A stretch of 64,000 nucleotides of DNA, from contig NZ_JAKRNI010000001.1 of the NCBI RefSeq assembly GCF_022346945.1, positions 248,001 through 312,000 on the forward strand, in the 5' to 3' direction. Each line of letters opens with the position of its first letter. Positions within the stretch are counted from its first letter, which is position 1. A model generated the notes under the pieces. That model did no database searches. It saw only the letters and a list, made by a program, of their open reading frames with translations, and was not told the origin of the DNA. This document shows, one piece after another, positions 19,674 to 28,476 of this stretch. The DNA is from Microbacterium sp. ACRRU. Its GTDB lineage: Bacteria > Actinomycetota > Actinomycetes > Actinomycetales > Microbacteriaceae. The position numbers and the translations under genes are program-made.

Positions 19674-22600
19674 ATGTTCACTCGCCCCCGGCGTCGCCGC
19701 CTGGCCGTCGTCTCGATCCTGCTTCTGCTCTTGACGGGAATGGCCGCCGCTCCGGCATCCGCGCTCTCGCCCGACGACGTCGTCGTGGCATCGGGGGAGA
19801 ACTGGACGGTGGAGAGGGCCCCGGCGGGGTACACCGTCACCCTGCGGCTGACGGAGCCCCTGCCGGTCGTCAGCGACGCTCCGACGATCGTGGTCGATGG
19901 CGAACCGGTGGGCATCGCGCGGACGACGGACGGCGGGCGCACGCTGACCCTGACCACACCGGACCAGCGCGTCGCCTCGGCGGAGGAGGTCGTGAGGGGC
20001 TGGGCTTCAGGATCCGGCCCCAAAGCGGGGGAGGACGGCGCGGGGCAGGACGATCAGCGTCGAGCGCCGACCCCGCGGGGTGACGAACCGCAGGAGCGGG
20101 ACGCTCCTGCCCCCACCATTCCGCTCGCCGACCCGTCCGAGACGGGTCCTCACGCCGTCCGTGAGGCGGAGTACGACTTCGGCGATCGCAGTGTCGCCCT
20201 CGCCGGCTACACCGACATGCGGGGCGAAGTCGCCGGCAAGCTGTACCTGACGACCGCCGCCGGCGCGCGCCCCGTCGTGCTTCTGCAGCACGGTCGTCAC
20301 GTCACCTGCGGGGATGCCGGATCGGGCGAGGCCGGCCTGGTCTGGCCGTGCGACGGAGACGACATGGTCATCCGGTCCTACCTCGGCTACGAGAAGACAG
20401 CGCGGTCCCTCGCGTCCCACGGGTACAACGTCGTCTCGATCTCCGCGAACGCGATCAACGCGACGGATGCCGAATTCACCCTGGACCAGGGGGCGCAGGC
20501 GCGCGGCCGGCTCGTGCTCGACACTCTGCGGATGCTCGAGCGGCTGAATCGCGGCGAGGCGGTGGTCTTCGAGGATCGCCCGGACGACGGCGGCGCCGCC
20601 TCGCGTACGTTTGACGACGCCCTGACCCGCGCGACCGAGCGCGCGGATCACCCCGCGGCACCTGCCGGTCTGACGTCGGACGACCTCGAGGGCCGCTTCG
20701 ATCTGTCCCGCGTCGGTCTCATGGGTCACTCCCGCGGCGGAGAGGGCGTCGTCACCGCCGCGCAGCTCAACGCCGCCGCGGCCGAGCCGATCGGCATCCG
20801 GTCGGTGCTTCCGCTGGCGCCGACGGATTTCGCCCGGCGCACGCTGTCGGACGTCACGACGATGGCGGTCCTCCCGTACTGCGACGGCGACGTCGCCGAC
20901 CAGCAGGGGCAGAAGTACATCGACGACTCGCGCCGCGCCTTCGGCGACGACGTCCTGCGTTCGGCGGTCTGGGTGATGGGCGCCAACCACAACTTCTTCA
21001 GTTCGGTGTGGACGCCGGGGGAGTACCCCGTGGGCGGATCCGACGATTGGAGCACCGACGACACGACGTCCGCGTGCGCGACGACCGACCCCACGCGCCT
21101 GACCGCTGCCGAGCAGTACCAGGTCGGCGCGACCCTCATGACGGGGTTCTTCCGCCTGACCCTCGGTGATGAAGCCGGCTACCAGGGTTTCGTCGACGGC
21201 ACGGTGGCCCCGTCGACGAACCTCACGACCTTCGCCGACATCCGGGTGATCGCGACGCAGCCGCGATCGGCGAGCGATCTCGTCACCGACTTCGCCGGCG
21301 GGGGAGCCCCCGTGATCCTCGACGGAGACGCCACCGCGGAGGTGTGCGAAGGCGCCATGGTCATGGCATCCCGCCCGTCCTGCTCGGGGCGCTCCGACGC
21401 GCAGGTTCCGCACTGGAACCCGTCGTTCCTGGCCCCGTACGTCCCCCTGTTCCCGGCCACGCGCTTCGAGTGGGAGATCGCCGGCGCCACCGCCCTGCGC
21501 ATCCCCCTGCCGGAAGGACAGCGCGATGTGCGCGACCGCGCGGCACTCACCGTCAAGATGGCGCCGGGAGACCGCGTCGACGTCGGTACGGACCTGCTGA
21601 TCACCCTCGTCGACGGCACTGGTGCCGAGTTCGCGACGACGGCGTCGTCGCTAAATCTTCGGGCGGTCCAGCGGATGCCGGCGGGGGCGTTCCCGTTGGA
21701 CAAGGTCGTGCTGCAGCAGGTCACGCTTCCCCTCGACGACGTCGTCGGCATCGACCTCGGTGATGTGCGCGAGGTCCTCCTGGAGCCGCAGGTCGGTGTC
21801 GACGGCGTGCCGTGGGGTGAGCTGTACCTGTCGGATCTTGCGTTCGAGTCCCCTTCCACGGGGGCACCGACGGTGGTGGCACGCTCCTCGGTGAACATGG
21901 CCGAGACGCGGGTGGAGGAGAAGGCGGAACCGTGGACGGCTGCTGTCGCGGTGTGGCTCGACCGTCCGTCGGATGAACCGGTCAGCGCCTACGTCGGCAT
22001 CGGCTCCGGGCCGGGTGGCGAGGCGCCGCCCGCAGGGCTGGGCGCCGAACGTGTCACCTTCGCACCCGGCGAGACGTGCCTCGCCGTTCCCGTCACCATC
22101 GTCGGGAACCAAGACCCATCAGGTGAGCCTGTCTCCATCGCGGGGACGGCGGCCACCACCAGCGAGACGGCGGTCTCGGGGTCGAGCGACTTCTCCGGCA
22201 TCCTGGTCCGCGAGGACGACGGGGTCGAGAGTGCACCGTCCGTTCCCGCGTTCGGCGTGCAGGGTGACGTGTGCGCGGAACTGTCGGCCTCGCGTACCCC
22301 CGGTGTTCTCCTGACCTCCGAGAACGAGCCCGCACGCGGCGAGCCGGTCTCGTTCACGGCCACCGGGTTCCGCAACGGCGAGGCGGTGGTGGTGACCCTC
22401 GGCGGTACGGCCCTTCCCGCCGTGATCGCGAACGCGGCCGGAACAGCCGTGATCGAGACGGTGGTGTCGACGGATGCCGTGCTCGGGTCGATGCTCGTGA
22501 GGGCGGAGGGCGCCGGCTCGGCGCGCGTCCAGGAGGCAACCGTCCGCGTGCAACCTGCGGCACCGACCCCGACGCCCACGCCGACCCCCGTTCCGACCTT

Positions 22601-22769
22601 CACGGCGACGGTGACACCGACGGCCACTCCCGCGGCCTCGGACGGCGGCCGGCTGGCACGCACCGGCGTGGACGGCCAGATGTGGCTGTTCGCGGTCATC
22701 GGAGGAGTCCTTCTCGCCGCTTCCGGGGTCACTGCCGTAGCGGTCAACCGGCGCCGGCGCGGTCAGTGA
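19674..22769 (+). CDS. Large secreted alpha/beta hydrolase with LAxTG sortase signal
   Basis: A 1031-residue surface protein. A basic n-region and hydrophobic core end in APASALS (Sec signal, about 1-31). The alpha/beta-hydrolase domain spans about 165-480: oxyanion region VVLLQHGRH, nucleophile Ser353 in GHSRGG, probable acid Asp404 in YCDGD and His439 in ANHNFF. Beta-rich segments with few Cys follow (about 520-950), then a Pro/Thr linker (about 965-985) and the sorting signal LARTG (994-998), a hydrophobic helix and RRRR tail. LAxTG is the class E sortase motif, so wall anchoring is inferred. A GTG at 19632 is an alternative start; the frame further upstream overlaps tRNA-Gln and is not coding. 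Substrate (ester, polyester or amide) unknown. Confidence 0.8.
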   Translation: MFTRPRRRRLAVVSILLLLLTGMAAAPASALSPDDVVVASGENWTVERAPAGYTVTLRLTEPLPVVSDAPTIVVDGEPVGIARTTDGGRTLTLTTPDQRVASAEEVVRGWASGSGPKAGEDGAGQDDQRRAPTPRGDEPQERDAPAPTIPLADPSETGPHAVREAEYDFGDRSVALAGYTDMRGEVAGKLYLTTAAGARPVVLLQHGRHVTCGDAGSGEAGLVWPCDGDDMVIRSYLGYEKTARSLASHGYNVVSISANAINATDAEFTLDQGAQARGRLVLDTLRMLERLNRGEAVVFEDRPDDGGAASRTFDDALTRATERADHPAAPAGLTSDDLEGRFDLSRVGLMGHSRGGEGVVTAAQLNAAAAEPIGIRSVLPLAPTDFARRTLSDVTTMAVLPYCDGDVADQQGQKYIDDSRRAFGDDVLRSAVWVMGANHNFFSSVWTPGEYPVGGSDDWSTDDTTSACATTDPTRLTAAEQYQVGATLMTGFFRLTLGDEAGYQGFVDGTVAPSTNLTTFADIRVIATQPRSASDLVTDFAGGGAPVILDGDATAEVCEGAMVMASRPSCSGRSDAQVPHWNPSFLAPYVPLFPATRFEWEIAGATALRIPLPEGQRDVRDRAALTVKMAPGDRVDVGTDLLITLVDGTGAEFATTASSLNLRAVQRMPAGAFPLDKVVLQQVTLPLDDVVGIDLGDVREVLLEPQVGVDGVPWGELYLSDLAFESPSTGAPTVVARSSVNMAETRVEEKAEPWTAAVAVWLDRPSDEPVSAYVGIGSGPGGEAPPAGLGAERVTFAPGETCLAVPVTIVGNQDPSGEPVSIAGTAATTSETAVSGSSDFSGILVREDDGVESAPSVPAFGVQGDVCAELSASRTPGVLLTSENEPARGEPVSFTATGFRNGEAVVVTLGGTALPAVIANAAGTAVIETVVSTDAVLGSMLVRAEGAGSARVQEATVRVQPAAPTPTPTPTPVPTFTATVTPTATPAASDGGRLARTGVDGQMWLFAVIGGVLLAASGVTAVAVNRRRRGQ

Positions 22770-22876
22770 TTCCGCCGGGCACGGGGCGCGCGGTATCAAC
22801 GTCGGGGCATCGACGGGCCGCGCGGTAGCATCCGAATCGGCATCCGCTTCCGGCCTCGCCCCGAGAGAAGGTTCCC

Positions 22877-23296
22877 GTGACTCGTACCTGGTTCGCCGCG
22901 ACGGCTGTCGTCGCGCTCGCGTTCGTCATCAGTGGCTGCGCGTCGCCGACCACCCCCACCGCGCCCGCCGGAGCGTCGCCGTCTGCCAGCGTCAGTGCGG
23001 ACGGAGGGCCGCAGGCGCTGCCCCCGACGATCGTCTCTCCCGGGGAGCTGGACGGCACGGACGTGGCCGTGATCGTCGGTACCGCCCTCGTGGTCGCGGT
23101 CGACGACGGCACGGAAGATCAGTGGCGTGGCACGACCACCGACCCGGCGATCGCGGAGTTCTCCGCGGGCGGGGCCGAGGGCGGGGCGACCTTCCGCCCC
23201 GGCTTCGAGGCGCGCGAGATCGGCACGACGCAGGCGACCCTCACCGCACCGGACGGGCGCGAGATCGCGTTCACGATCTCGGTCGTCGCACCCTGA
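22877..23296 (+). CDS. Small lipoprotein, unknown function
   Basis: A 139-residue protein with a lipoprotein signal: basic start, hydrophobic stretch and lipobox VISGC with the lipid-attached Cys21. A Thr/Pro/Ser-rich linker (about 22-45) leads to a compact beta-rich domain (about 48-139) that looks Ig/BIG-like (EFSAGG, ATFRPGFEAREIGTTQATLTA). Likely anchored outside the membrane. GTG start with GAGAGAAGG upstream. The 3' end overlaps the convergent response regulator by 26 bases. Function unknown. Confidence 0.8.
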   Translation: MTRTWFAATAVVALAFVISGCASPTTPTAPAGASPSASVSADGGPQALPPTIVSPGELDGTDVAVIVGTALVVAVDDGTEDQWRGTTTDPAIAEFSAGGAEGGATFRPGFEAREIGTTQATLTAPDGREIAFTISVVAP

Positions 23297-23963
23297 CGAC
23301 GGACGACGCCCCCCGGACGGCGCTCCGCGTGAGTGATCGTCGTCGAGGCAGGGCGACGTGGCCGCCGGCCAGGGCGAGTGCCACCGCCTCGAGCTGGGAC
23401 CGGGCACCCAGAGCGTCGCGCAGGGCCTTGATGTGGTCGCGGACGGTGTGCGGTGACAGACCGAGCTCGGTCGCGATCTGAGCGGGACGGCATCCCCGGC
23501 AGAGGAGCTCGAGGATGTCGCGCTGCCGCGGGGACAACGTGTCGAACGGGGTGATCGCGAGCCCCGCGGTGATGCGTGGGTCGTCGGGGGTGGCGTGATG
23601 GATCGCGTCGACGAGGTCGTCGAGGCGCGTGTCTTTCGCGAGGTACGCCGATGCGCCGCCGCGCAGCGCACGCGCCGCCGCCCCGACGGTGGGATGAGCG
23701 GTCAGCAGGAGGATGCGCGTCCCGGGGGAAACGGCGGCGAGTGACCGGACATCGACCTCGTCTCCGACCGGCACGTCGATGACGGCGGCACCGACGTCGC
23801 AGGCCGCGAGCTTTCGGCATCCCTCGTCGAGCGTGCTCGCCGTGGCAGCGCACGAGAGGGCCGGGGAGGCATCGAGCGCGAACGCGAGGAGGTCAGCGTG
23901 GACGCGCTGATCGGTGATGACGAGCACCCGCAGAGGTGGGGCGGCCGGGCTGACGGCGGGCAT
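23271..23963 (-). CDS. Orphan LuxR-type (NarL-family) response regulator
   Basis: 230 residues: receiver domain (about 11-125) and a C-terminal LuxR HTH (about 145-205) with LSPRQRDILELLCRGCRPAQIATELGLS split over its helices. Receiver residues present: phospho-acceptor Asp63, Thr88 and Lys110; the usual acidic pair is reduced to Asp18. The C-terminus adds a basic tail. No histidine kinase is nearby, so the partner is unknown or the protein acts without phosphorylation. It is divergent from the iron ABC operon with an iron box in the 93 bp gap; whether it is also iron-controlled is open. Confidence 0.85.
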   Translation of the reverse strand: MPAVSPAAPPLRVLVITDQRVHADLLAFALDASPALSCAATASTLDEGCRKLAACDVGAAVIDVPVGDEVDVRSLAAVSPGTRILLLTAHPTVGAAARALRGGASAYLAKDTRLDDLVDAIHHATPDDPRITAGLAITPFDTLSPRQRDILELLCRGCRPAQIATELGLSPHTVRDHIKALRDALGARSQLEAVALALAGGHVALPRRRSLTRSAVRGASSVVRVRRPRS

Positions 23964-23993
23964 GACTCCCTCACTTTGGGGGGAAGGGGCGAT

Positions 23994-24012
23994 ATAGGTA
24001 AGGCTAACCTGA
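23994..24012. promoter_or_regulatory. DtxR/IdeR-type iron box
   Basis: ATAGGTAAGGCTAACCTGA matches the 19-bp DtxR/IdeR consensus (TTAGGTTAGSCTAACCTAA) at most positions. It lies 45 bp before the iron-transport substrate-binding protein, so Fe(II)-loaded repressor would shut the operon in iron-replete cells. Confidence 0.85.
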
Positions 24013-24056
24013 TCTTGTGGCGATCACGACCGTCCACATCGAAGTCCAGGAGCAGC

Positions 24057-25097
24057 ATGTCTCGTCGTCGTTCCGCCCTCAGCGCGCTCGCACTCGCCAT
24101 CGTGGGCACCATCGCCCTCACCTCGTGCGCCACCGGCGCCCCTCAGGCCGTTCCCTCCCCGCCTGAGCAGGAAACGTCGCTCGTCGTCTACTCGGGTCGA
24201 GACGAGAAACTCGTCGCCCCTCTCATCGCGCGGTTCGAAGAGGCATCCGGGATCGACGTCGAGGTGCGCTACGCCGGCTCCACCGAACTCGCTGCGCAAC
24301 TGCTCGAGGAGGGGGATCGGACACCCGCGCAGGTGTTCCTCTCCCAGGACTCCGGGTCGCTCGGGGCGGTGGAGGCCGAGGGTCTCCTCAGCACTCTCCC
24401 CGACGTTGTCACGTCGGCCGTGCCCCCGGAGTACTCGTCCGCGAACGGCTCCTGGGTGGGGCTCACCGGTCGTGCGCGCGTCATCGCCTACGACAGCCAG
24501 ACCTACACGGCCGATCAGGTCCCCGGCGACGTGTTCGCGCTGACGGAGCCGGAATGGAAGGGCAAGGTCGCCATCGTGCCCTCGAACGCCTCCTTCCAGG
24601 CTTTCCTCACGGCGCTGCGCGTCGAGGAGGGCGAGGAGCGTGCGCGCGAGTGGCTGGAGGGGATGGTCGCGAACGAGCCGCAGATTTATGCGAAGAACGG
24701 AGAGGTGCTCGAAGCCGTCAACAACGGCGCCGTTCCTCTCGGGCTCATCAACCACTACTACTGGGCACGCTCGGAGCAGGATCCGTCAACGCTGCGAGCG
24801 CAGCTGAAGTTCGGTGACCCCGGCACCGTGTCGGCCCTCGTGAACGTCACCGGTGCCGCAATCCTCGAAGGGGCCGCCGACTCGCGAGCTGCCCGGGATT
24901 TCGTGCAGTTCCTCGTTTCGGAGGACGCGCAGAGGTACTTCGCCGAGGAGACGTCGGAGTACCCCCTCGTCGCGGGCGTCCCCTCGCCGGCAGGTGTCCC
25001 CGAGCTGTCGGAGCTCGGGGGGCCCGACATCGACCTGTCGTCGCTCTCCTCCGTCCGGGAGACGGTCGCGATGCTGACGCAAGCGGGGCTGCTCTGA
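24057..25097 (+). CDS. Ferric iron ABC transporter, substrate-binding lipoprotein
   Basis: FbpA/FutA-type periplasmic-binding fold tethered as a lipoprotein. 346 residues with lipobox ALTSC (Cys24). The mature part starts with LVVYSGRDEKLVAPLIARFEE, typical of the iron(III) binding family, and a Tyr pair in LINHYYWAR is the expected iron ligand region. The ATG at 24057 follows AGGAG; upstream in-frame codons are in the promoter region. Permease and ATPase genes follow, and an iron box lies upstream. Confidence 0.92.
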   Translation: MSRRRSALSALALAIVGTIALTSCATGAPQAVPSPPEQETSLVVYSGRDEKLVAPLIARFEEASGIDVEVRYAGSTELAAQLLEEGDRTPAQVFLSQDSGSLGAVEAEGLLSTLPDVVTSAVPPEYSSANGSWVGLTGRARVIAYDSQTYTADQVPGDVFALTEPEWKGKVAIVPSNASFQAFLTALRVEEGEERAREWLEGMVANEPQIYAKNGEVLEAVNNGAVPLGLINHYYWARSEQDPSTLRAQLKFGDPGTVSALVNVTGAAILEGAADSRAARDFVQFLVSEDAQRYFAEETSEYPLVAGVPSPAGVPELSELGGPDIDLSSLSSVRETVAMLTQAGLL

Positions 25098-25135
25098 CGG
25101 TTCACGAACGCCACGGACACCGGGGGGCCGCCATC

Positions 25136-26662
25136 GTGCGAACGGGCCCCCCGGTGTTCGCGCTCGCCCTCGCCACCCTCGTCGCTGCAGCGGTCGCCGC
25201 CCCCCTCGTCCAGCTGGTGGTGCGGGTGGGGTCGGGTGATGTCGGGGCCGTTGCCGCCGTGGTGTTCCGTTCCCGGACCATGGACCTGCTGATCGCCACC
25301 GTCGGGATCGCTTTCGCAACCGCGGCGGGGGCTCTCGCTCTCGGCGTCGCCACCGCGTGGGCGCTCGTCCGCGTGCGCCTGCCCGCACGGGCGCTGTGGC
25401 GCGTGGTGGCGTGCGCACCGATGGCGCTCCCCAGTTACGTCGCGGCGTTCGGTTGGATCTCCGCGGTACCGGGGCTCTCGGGGGTCGGTCCTCTGGTCGT
25501 GCTCCTCGTGCTGGTCACCGCGCCCTACGTCACGGTGCCGACCATGGTGGCGTTCGCCCGAATGGACGCTTCGATCACCGACGCCGCTCGCACCCTCGGC
25601 AGCTCTCCGGCTCGTGCCTTCGTCGTCGGCACGCTGCCTCAGGTGATTCCGGCGGCTCTCGCCGGCACGCTTCTCGCCGCCCTGTACGCCCTGTCGGACT
25701 TCGGAGCGCCCGCCCTCCTGCGAGTGGATACGCTCACCACCGGAATCTACGCCCAGTTCACGGGCGGTTTCGATCGCGCGCTGTCCGCGGCCCTGGGGCT
25801 CGTGCTGGCCCTTCTGGGCGCGGTCTGCGTCGCCGCGGAGTCCGGCGCACGCCGCCGGGCCGGCGCCCGGGCCGGTGCGAGTACGGCGCCGCCCGCGCCA
25901 CTGGTCCTGAGCCGAGCGGCCACGGTCGGCGTCCTTGCCGCCCTGACGCTCATCGGTGCGGCGGCCGTGCTGGTCCCGCTGGGAGCCCTGGTCGCTCGGG
26001 CTCCGATGGCGGGCCGCTACGCCGCGACCGCGCAGGAGCTGGGGGATGCCGCGATGTCGACCCTCGCGTTGGGAGTGGGTGCGGCAGTGCTCACCGTGCT
26101 GGCCGCACTTCCCGTGGCCTGGCTCGGTGCGAGACATCGCACGCGACTCGTGCGGGTGCTCGAGACCGTCAGCTCGATGGGGCATGCACTGCCGGGCCTC
26201 GTCGCGGCGCTCGCCCTGGTGGCTCTCACGCTCGCGGTGGCGCCCGGCGCCTATCAGGGTGCGGGCGCCCTGGTCGCCGCCTACGCAGTGCTGTTCCTTC
26301 CCAAGGCGATCGTGTCGAGCAGAGCGGCCTTTGCCGGGGTGCCGCCGTCGCTCGAGGACGCCGCGCGCACCCTCGGCGATGGACCCTTCGTCGCGTGGTG
26401 CCGAGTGACGCTGTCCAGCGCGGGTCCCGGGATCCTGGCGGGGGGAGTGCTCGTCATGGCCGCGGTGATGAAGGAGCTGCCCGCTACCCTCCTGCTCCGC
26501 CCGATCGGGGTGGACACCCTCGCCACCGAGCTGTGGTCGGCCACGAGCGCGGGGGCCTACGGGGCGGCGGCGTGGCCCGCACTGCTCCTGGTCGCCGTCG
26601 GTCTCGTACCGGCGCTGGCGATGGCGCGCGGCATCCGTTCGCTGGGGGAGGCTGATCGATGA
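25136..26662 (+). CDS. Ferric iron ABC transporter, permease (fused two-domain)
   Basis: FbpB/SfuB-type permease of 508 residues made of two tandem six-helix halves, each with an EAA-type ATPase-contact loop: DAARTLGSSPARAF (first half, about 147-160) and DAARTLGDGPFVAW (second half, about 408-421). The halves are joined by an Arg/Ala-rich linker at about 240-258. GTG start; it begins 38 bp after the binding protein and overlaps the ATPase gene by 4 bases. Confidence 0.9.
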   Translation: MRTGPPVFALALATLVAAAVAAPLVQLVVRVGSGDVGAVAAVVFRSRTMDLLIATVGIAFATAAGALALGVATAWALVRVRLPARALWRVVACAPMALPSYVAAFGWISAVPGLSGVGPLVVLLVLVTAPYVTVPTMVAFARMDASITDAARTLGSSPARAFVVGTLPQVIPAALAGTLLAALYALSDFGAPALLRVDTLTTGIYAQFTGGFDRALSAALGLVLALLGAVCVAAESGARRRAGARAGASTAPPAPLVLSRAATVGVLAALTLIGAAAVLVPLGALVARAPMAGRYAATAQELGDAAMSTLALGVGAAVLTVLAALPVAWLGARHRTRLVRVLETVSSMGHALPGLVAALALVALTLAVAPGAYQGAGALVAAYAVLFLPKAIVSSRAAFAGVPPSLEDAARTLGDGPFVAWCRVTLSSAGPGILAGGVLVMAAVMKELPATLLLRPIGVDTLATELWSATSAGAYGAAAWPALLLVAVGLVPALAMARGIRSLGEADR

Positions 26663-27600
26663 CCCTCCGACTGCACGCGGTCTCCGGCGGCTATGGACGT
26701 GGGGCCGTGGTCGACGGTGTCGATCTCGACGTCTCTCGAGGCGAGATCGTGTCGGTGCTGGGCCCTTCGGGGAGTGGGAAGAGCACCCTCCTTCGAATGA
26801 TCGCGGGACTGCATCCGCTGACGTCGGGCGGTATCTCCTTCGACGGGCGCGACATCACGGCGGTGCCGACGCACCGTCGCGGGGTCGGTCTCGTTCCGCA
26901 GGACGGTGCGCTGTTCCCGCGTCGCACGGTCGCCGGCAACGTCGCTTACGGCCTGCCGGGAGTGTCGGCACGTCGCGCCGCCTCGCATCCGGAGGTGCGG
27001 CGACTCCTCGACCTGGTGCAGCTGTCGGACCTCGCCGATCGATTGCCGCATCAGCTGTCGGGCGGTCAACGGCAACGGGTCGCGGTGGCGCGGGCATTGG
27101 CCGCGCGGCCGGGGGTGGTGCTTCTCGACGAACCGTTCAACGCCCTCGACGCGGCTCTGCGCGCGGAGGTGCGGACGGGAGTGTGCGCGGTGCTGCGCGA
27201 GGTGGGTGTCGCCGCCCTGCTCATCACTCACGATCGGGCGGAAGCGTTCCTGGCCGCTGACCGGGTGGCCGTCTTCCGGGATGGCTCCATCGCCCAGATC
27301 GGCTCGCCGGGCGAGGTCTATCGTCACCCCGTCTCGGCCGAAGTCGCGTGTCTGACCGGCGACGTCGTCGATGTTCCGCCGGTGCTGCGTGGGGGCGCCC
27401 CGGACGGTGTGGTGCGTCCTTCTCAGATCTCTCTCGATCCGAAGGGCGGGGTCCGCGCGGTCGTCACTGCGGTGCGGGACGCGGGGGAGCGGCAGATCGT
27501 CTCGGTCAGGATGGCGGGCGGCGAGGTGCTCGACATCGATTGCTCCGCGTTCTCGCTTCCGCCTGAGGCGGGTTCCGAGGTGGGACTGCGGTTGGACTGA
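26659..27600 (+). CDS. Ferric iron ABC transporter, ATPase
   Basis: FbpC-type ATPase of 313 residues that powers iron uptake. Walker A GPSGSGKST starts at residue 35, the signature is LSGGQRQRVAVARAL, Walker B VVLLDEPFNALDA, and the H-loop is LLITHDRAEAF. After about residue 230 a C-terminal TOBE-like domain follows. ATGA overlap with the permease implies co-translation. An 83-base gap with a promoter separates it from the fructose regulator. Confidence 0.92.
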   Translation: MTLRLHAVSGGYGRGAVVDGVDLDVSRGEIVSVLGPSGSGKSTLLRMIAGLHPLTSGGISFDGRDITAVPTHRRGVGLVPQDGALFPRRTVAGNVAYGLPGVSARRAASHPEVRRLLDLVQLSDLADRLPHQLSGGQRQRVAVARALAARPGVVLLDEPFNALDAALRAEVRTGVCAVLREVGVAALLITHDRAEAFLAADRVAVFRDGSIAQIGSPGEVYRHPVSAEVACLTGDVVDVPPVLRGGAPDGVVRPSQISLDPKGGVRAVVTAVRDAGERQIVSVRMAGGEVLDIDCSAFSLPPEAGSEVGLRLD

Positions 27601-27637
27601 AGCGCATCCTTCTCGGCGATCCGCACCGACCGGGGTG

Positions 27638-27666
27638 TTGCTTCTTGTTGTTTTGCGTTGTAACGT
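27638..27666 (+). promoter_or_regulatory. Promoter of the fructose operon with T/G-rich direct repeats
   Basis: TTGCTT (27638-27643) and TAACGT (27661-27666) are 17 bases apart. The spacer is unusually T-rich, with TTGTTG and GCGTTGT words that could be DeoR-type operator repeats. GAAGGAG (27680) precedes the GTG start. Confidence 0.65.
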
Positions 27667-27690
27667 GTGGGAATCTTCGAAGGAGATTCC

Positions 27691-28476
27691 GTGTACGCAA
27701 TGGAGCGCCAACAGCTCATCGAGCGCGAACTGCGCGAGATCGGCCGAGTCAGCGTCGTCGACCTCGCCCGACGTTTCGACGTCACCACCGAGACCGTGCG
27801 TCGAGACCTCGACCGCCTGGAGCGCACCGGTTCGCTGCGCCGCGTGCACGGTGGCGCGGTCGGCATCGACCGCGCGAGCACCACGGAGGTGTCACTCTCC
27901 GAGCGTCGGCTGCGGCAGGGGGAAGCGAAGCGAGCGATCGCTATCGAGGCCACGCGCCTGCTCACTCCCGGCTTCCGCGGCTCGATCTTCATCGACGCGG
28001 GCACCACCGCAGCCGCCGTCGCAGCCGAACTGCCGCAGGTGTTGGCAGAGGGCGGGGCCGAGGTCGAACTGGTGACCCATTCCCTCGAGGCGGCACATCT
28101 CCTCGCCGGAGACGATCGCGTCTCCCTCACGGTCATCGGTGGGAAGGTCCGCGGGGTCACCGCTGCGGCTGTCGGCGCGCACACCGTGCGAACGATCGGC
28201 GAGTTGCGCCCCGACATCGCGTTCATCGGGACCAACGGCGTGAGCGCCGGATTCGGACTCAGTACACCCGACCCCGAAGAGGCGGCCGTGAAGACCGCGA
28301 TCATCCGGGCCGCACGTCGGGTCGTGGTCGTCGCCGACACCGCCAAGTTCGGCGAGGAGCTGCTGGTGCGTTTCGCCCGACTCGATGAGATCGACGTGCT
28401 GGTCTCCGACGGAACGCCGCCCGAGGACCTGGCCGCGGCTCTCGCCGAAGCCGACGTGGAGGTGCGCGTCGCATGA
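27691..28476 (+). CDS. fruR: DeoR-family regulator of the fructose operon
   Basis: 261 residues. N-terminal DeoR HTH (about 5-60) with ISVVDLARRF-like recognition region VSVVDLARRFDVTTETVRRD; the C-terminal sugar-phosphate sensor domain (about 80-235) has the DeoR motif IFIDAGTT and FIGTNGVSAGFGLSTP. GTG start chosen because of GAAGGAG 5 bases before it; an upstream GTG (27667) lacks one. It is first in a four-gene operon with fruK, fruA and ptsH, so it probably represses the operon until a fructose phosphate binds. Confidence 0.88.
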   Translation: MYAMERQQLIERELREIGRVSVVDLARRFDVTTETVRRDLDRLERTGSLRRVHGGAVGIDRASTTEVSLSERRLRQGEAKRAIAIEATRLLTPGFRGSIFIDAGTTAAAVAAELPQVLAEGGAEVELVTHSLEAAHLLAGDDRVSLTVIGGKVRGVTAAAVGAHTVRTIGELRPDIAFIGTNGVSAGFGLSTPDPEEAAVKTAIIRAARRVVVVADTAKFGEELLVRFARLDEIDVLVSDGTPPEDLAAALAEADVEVRVA

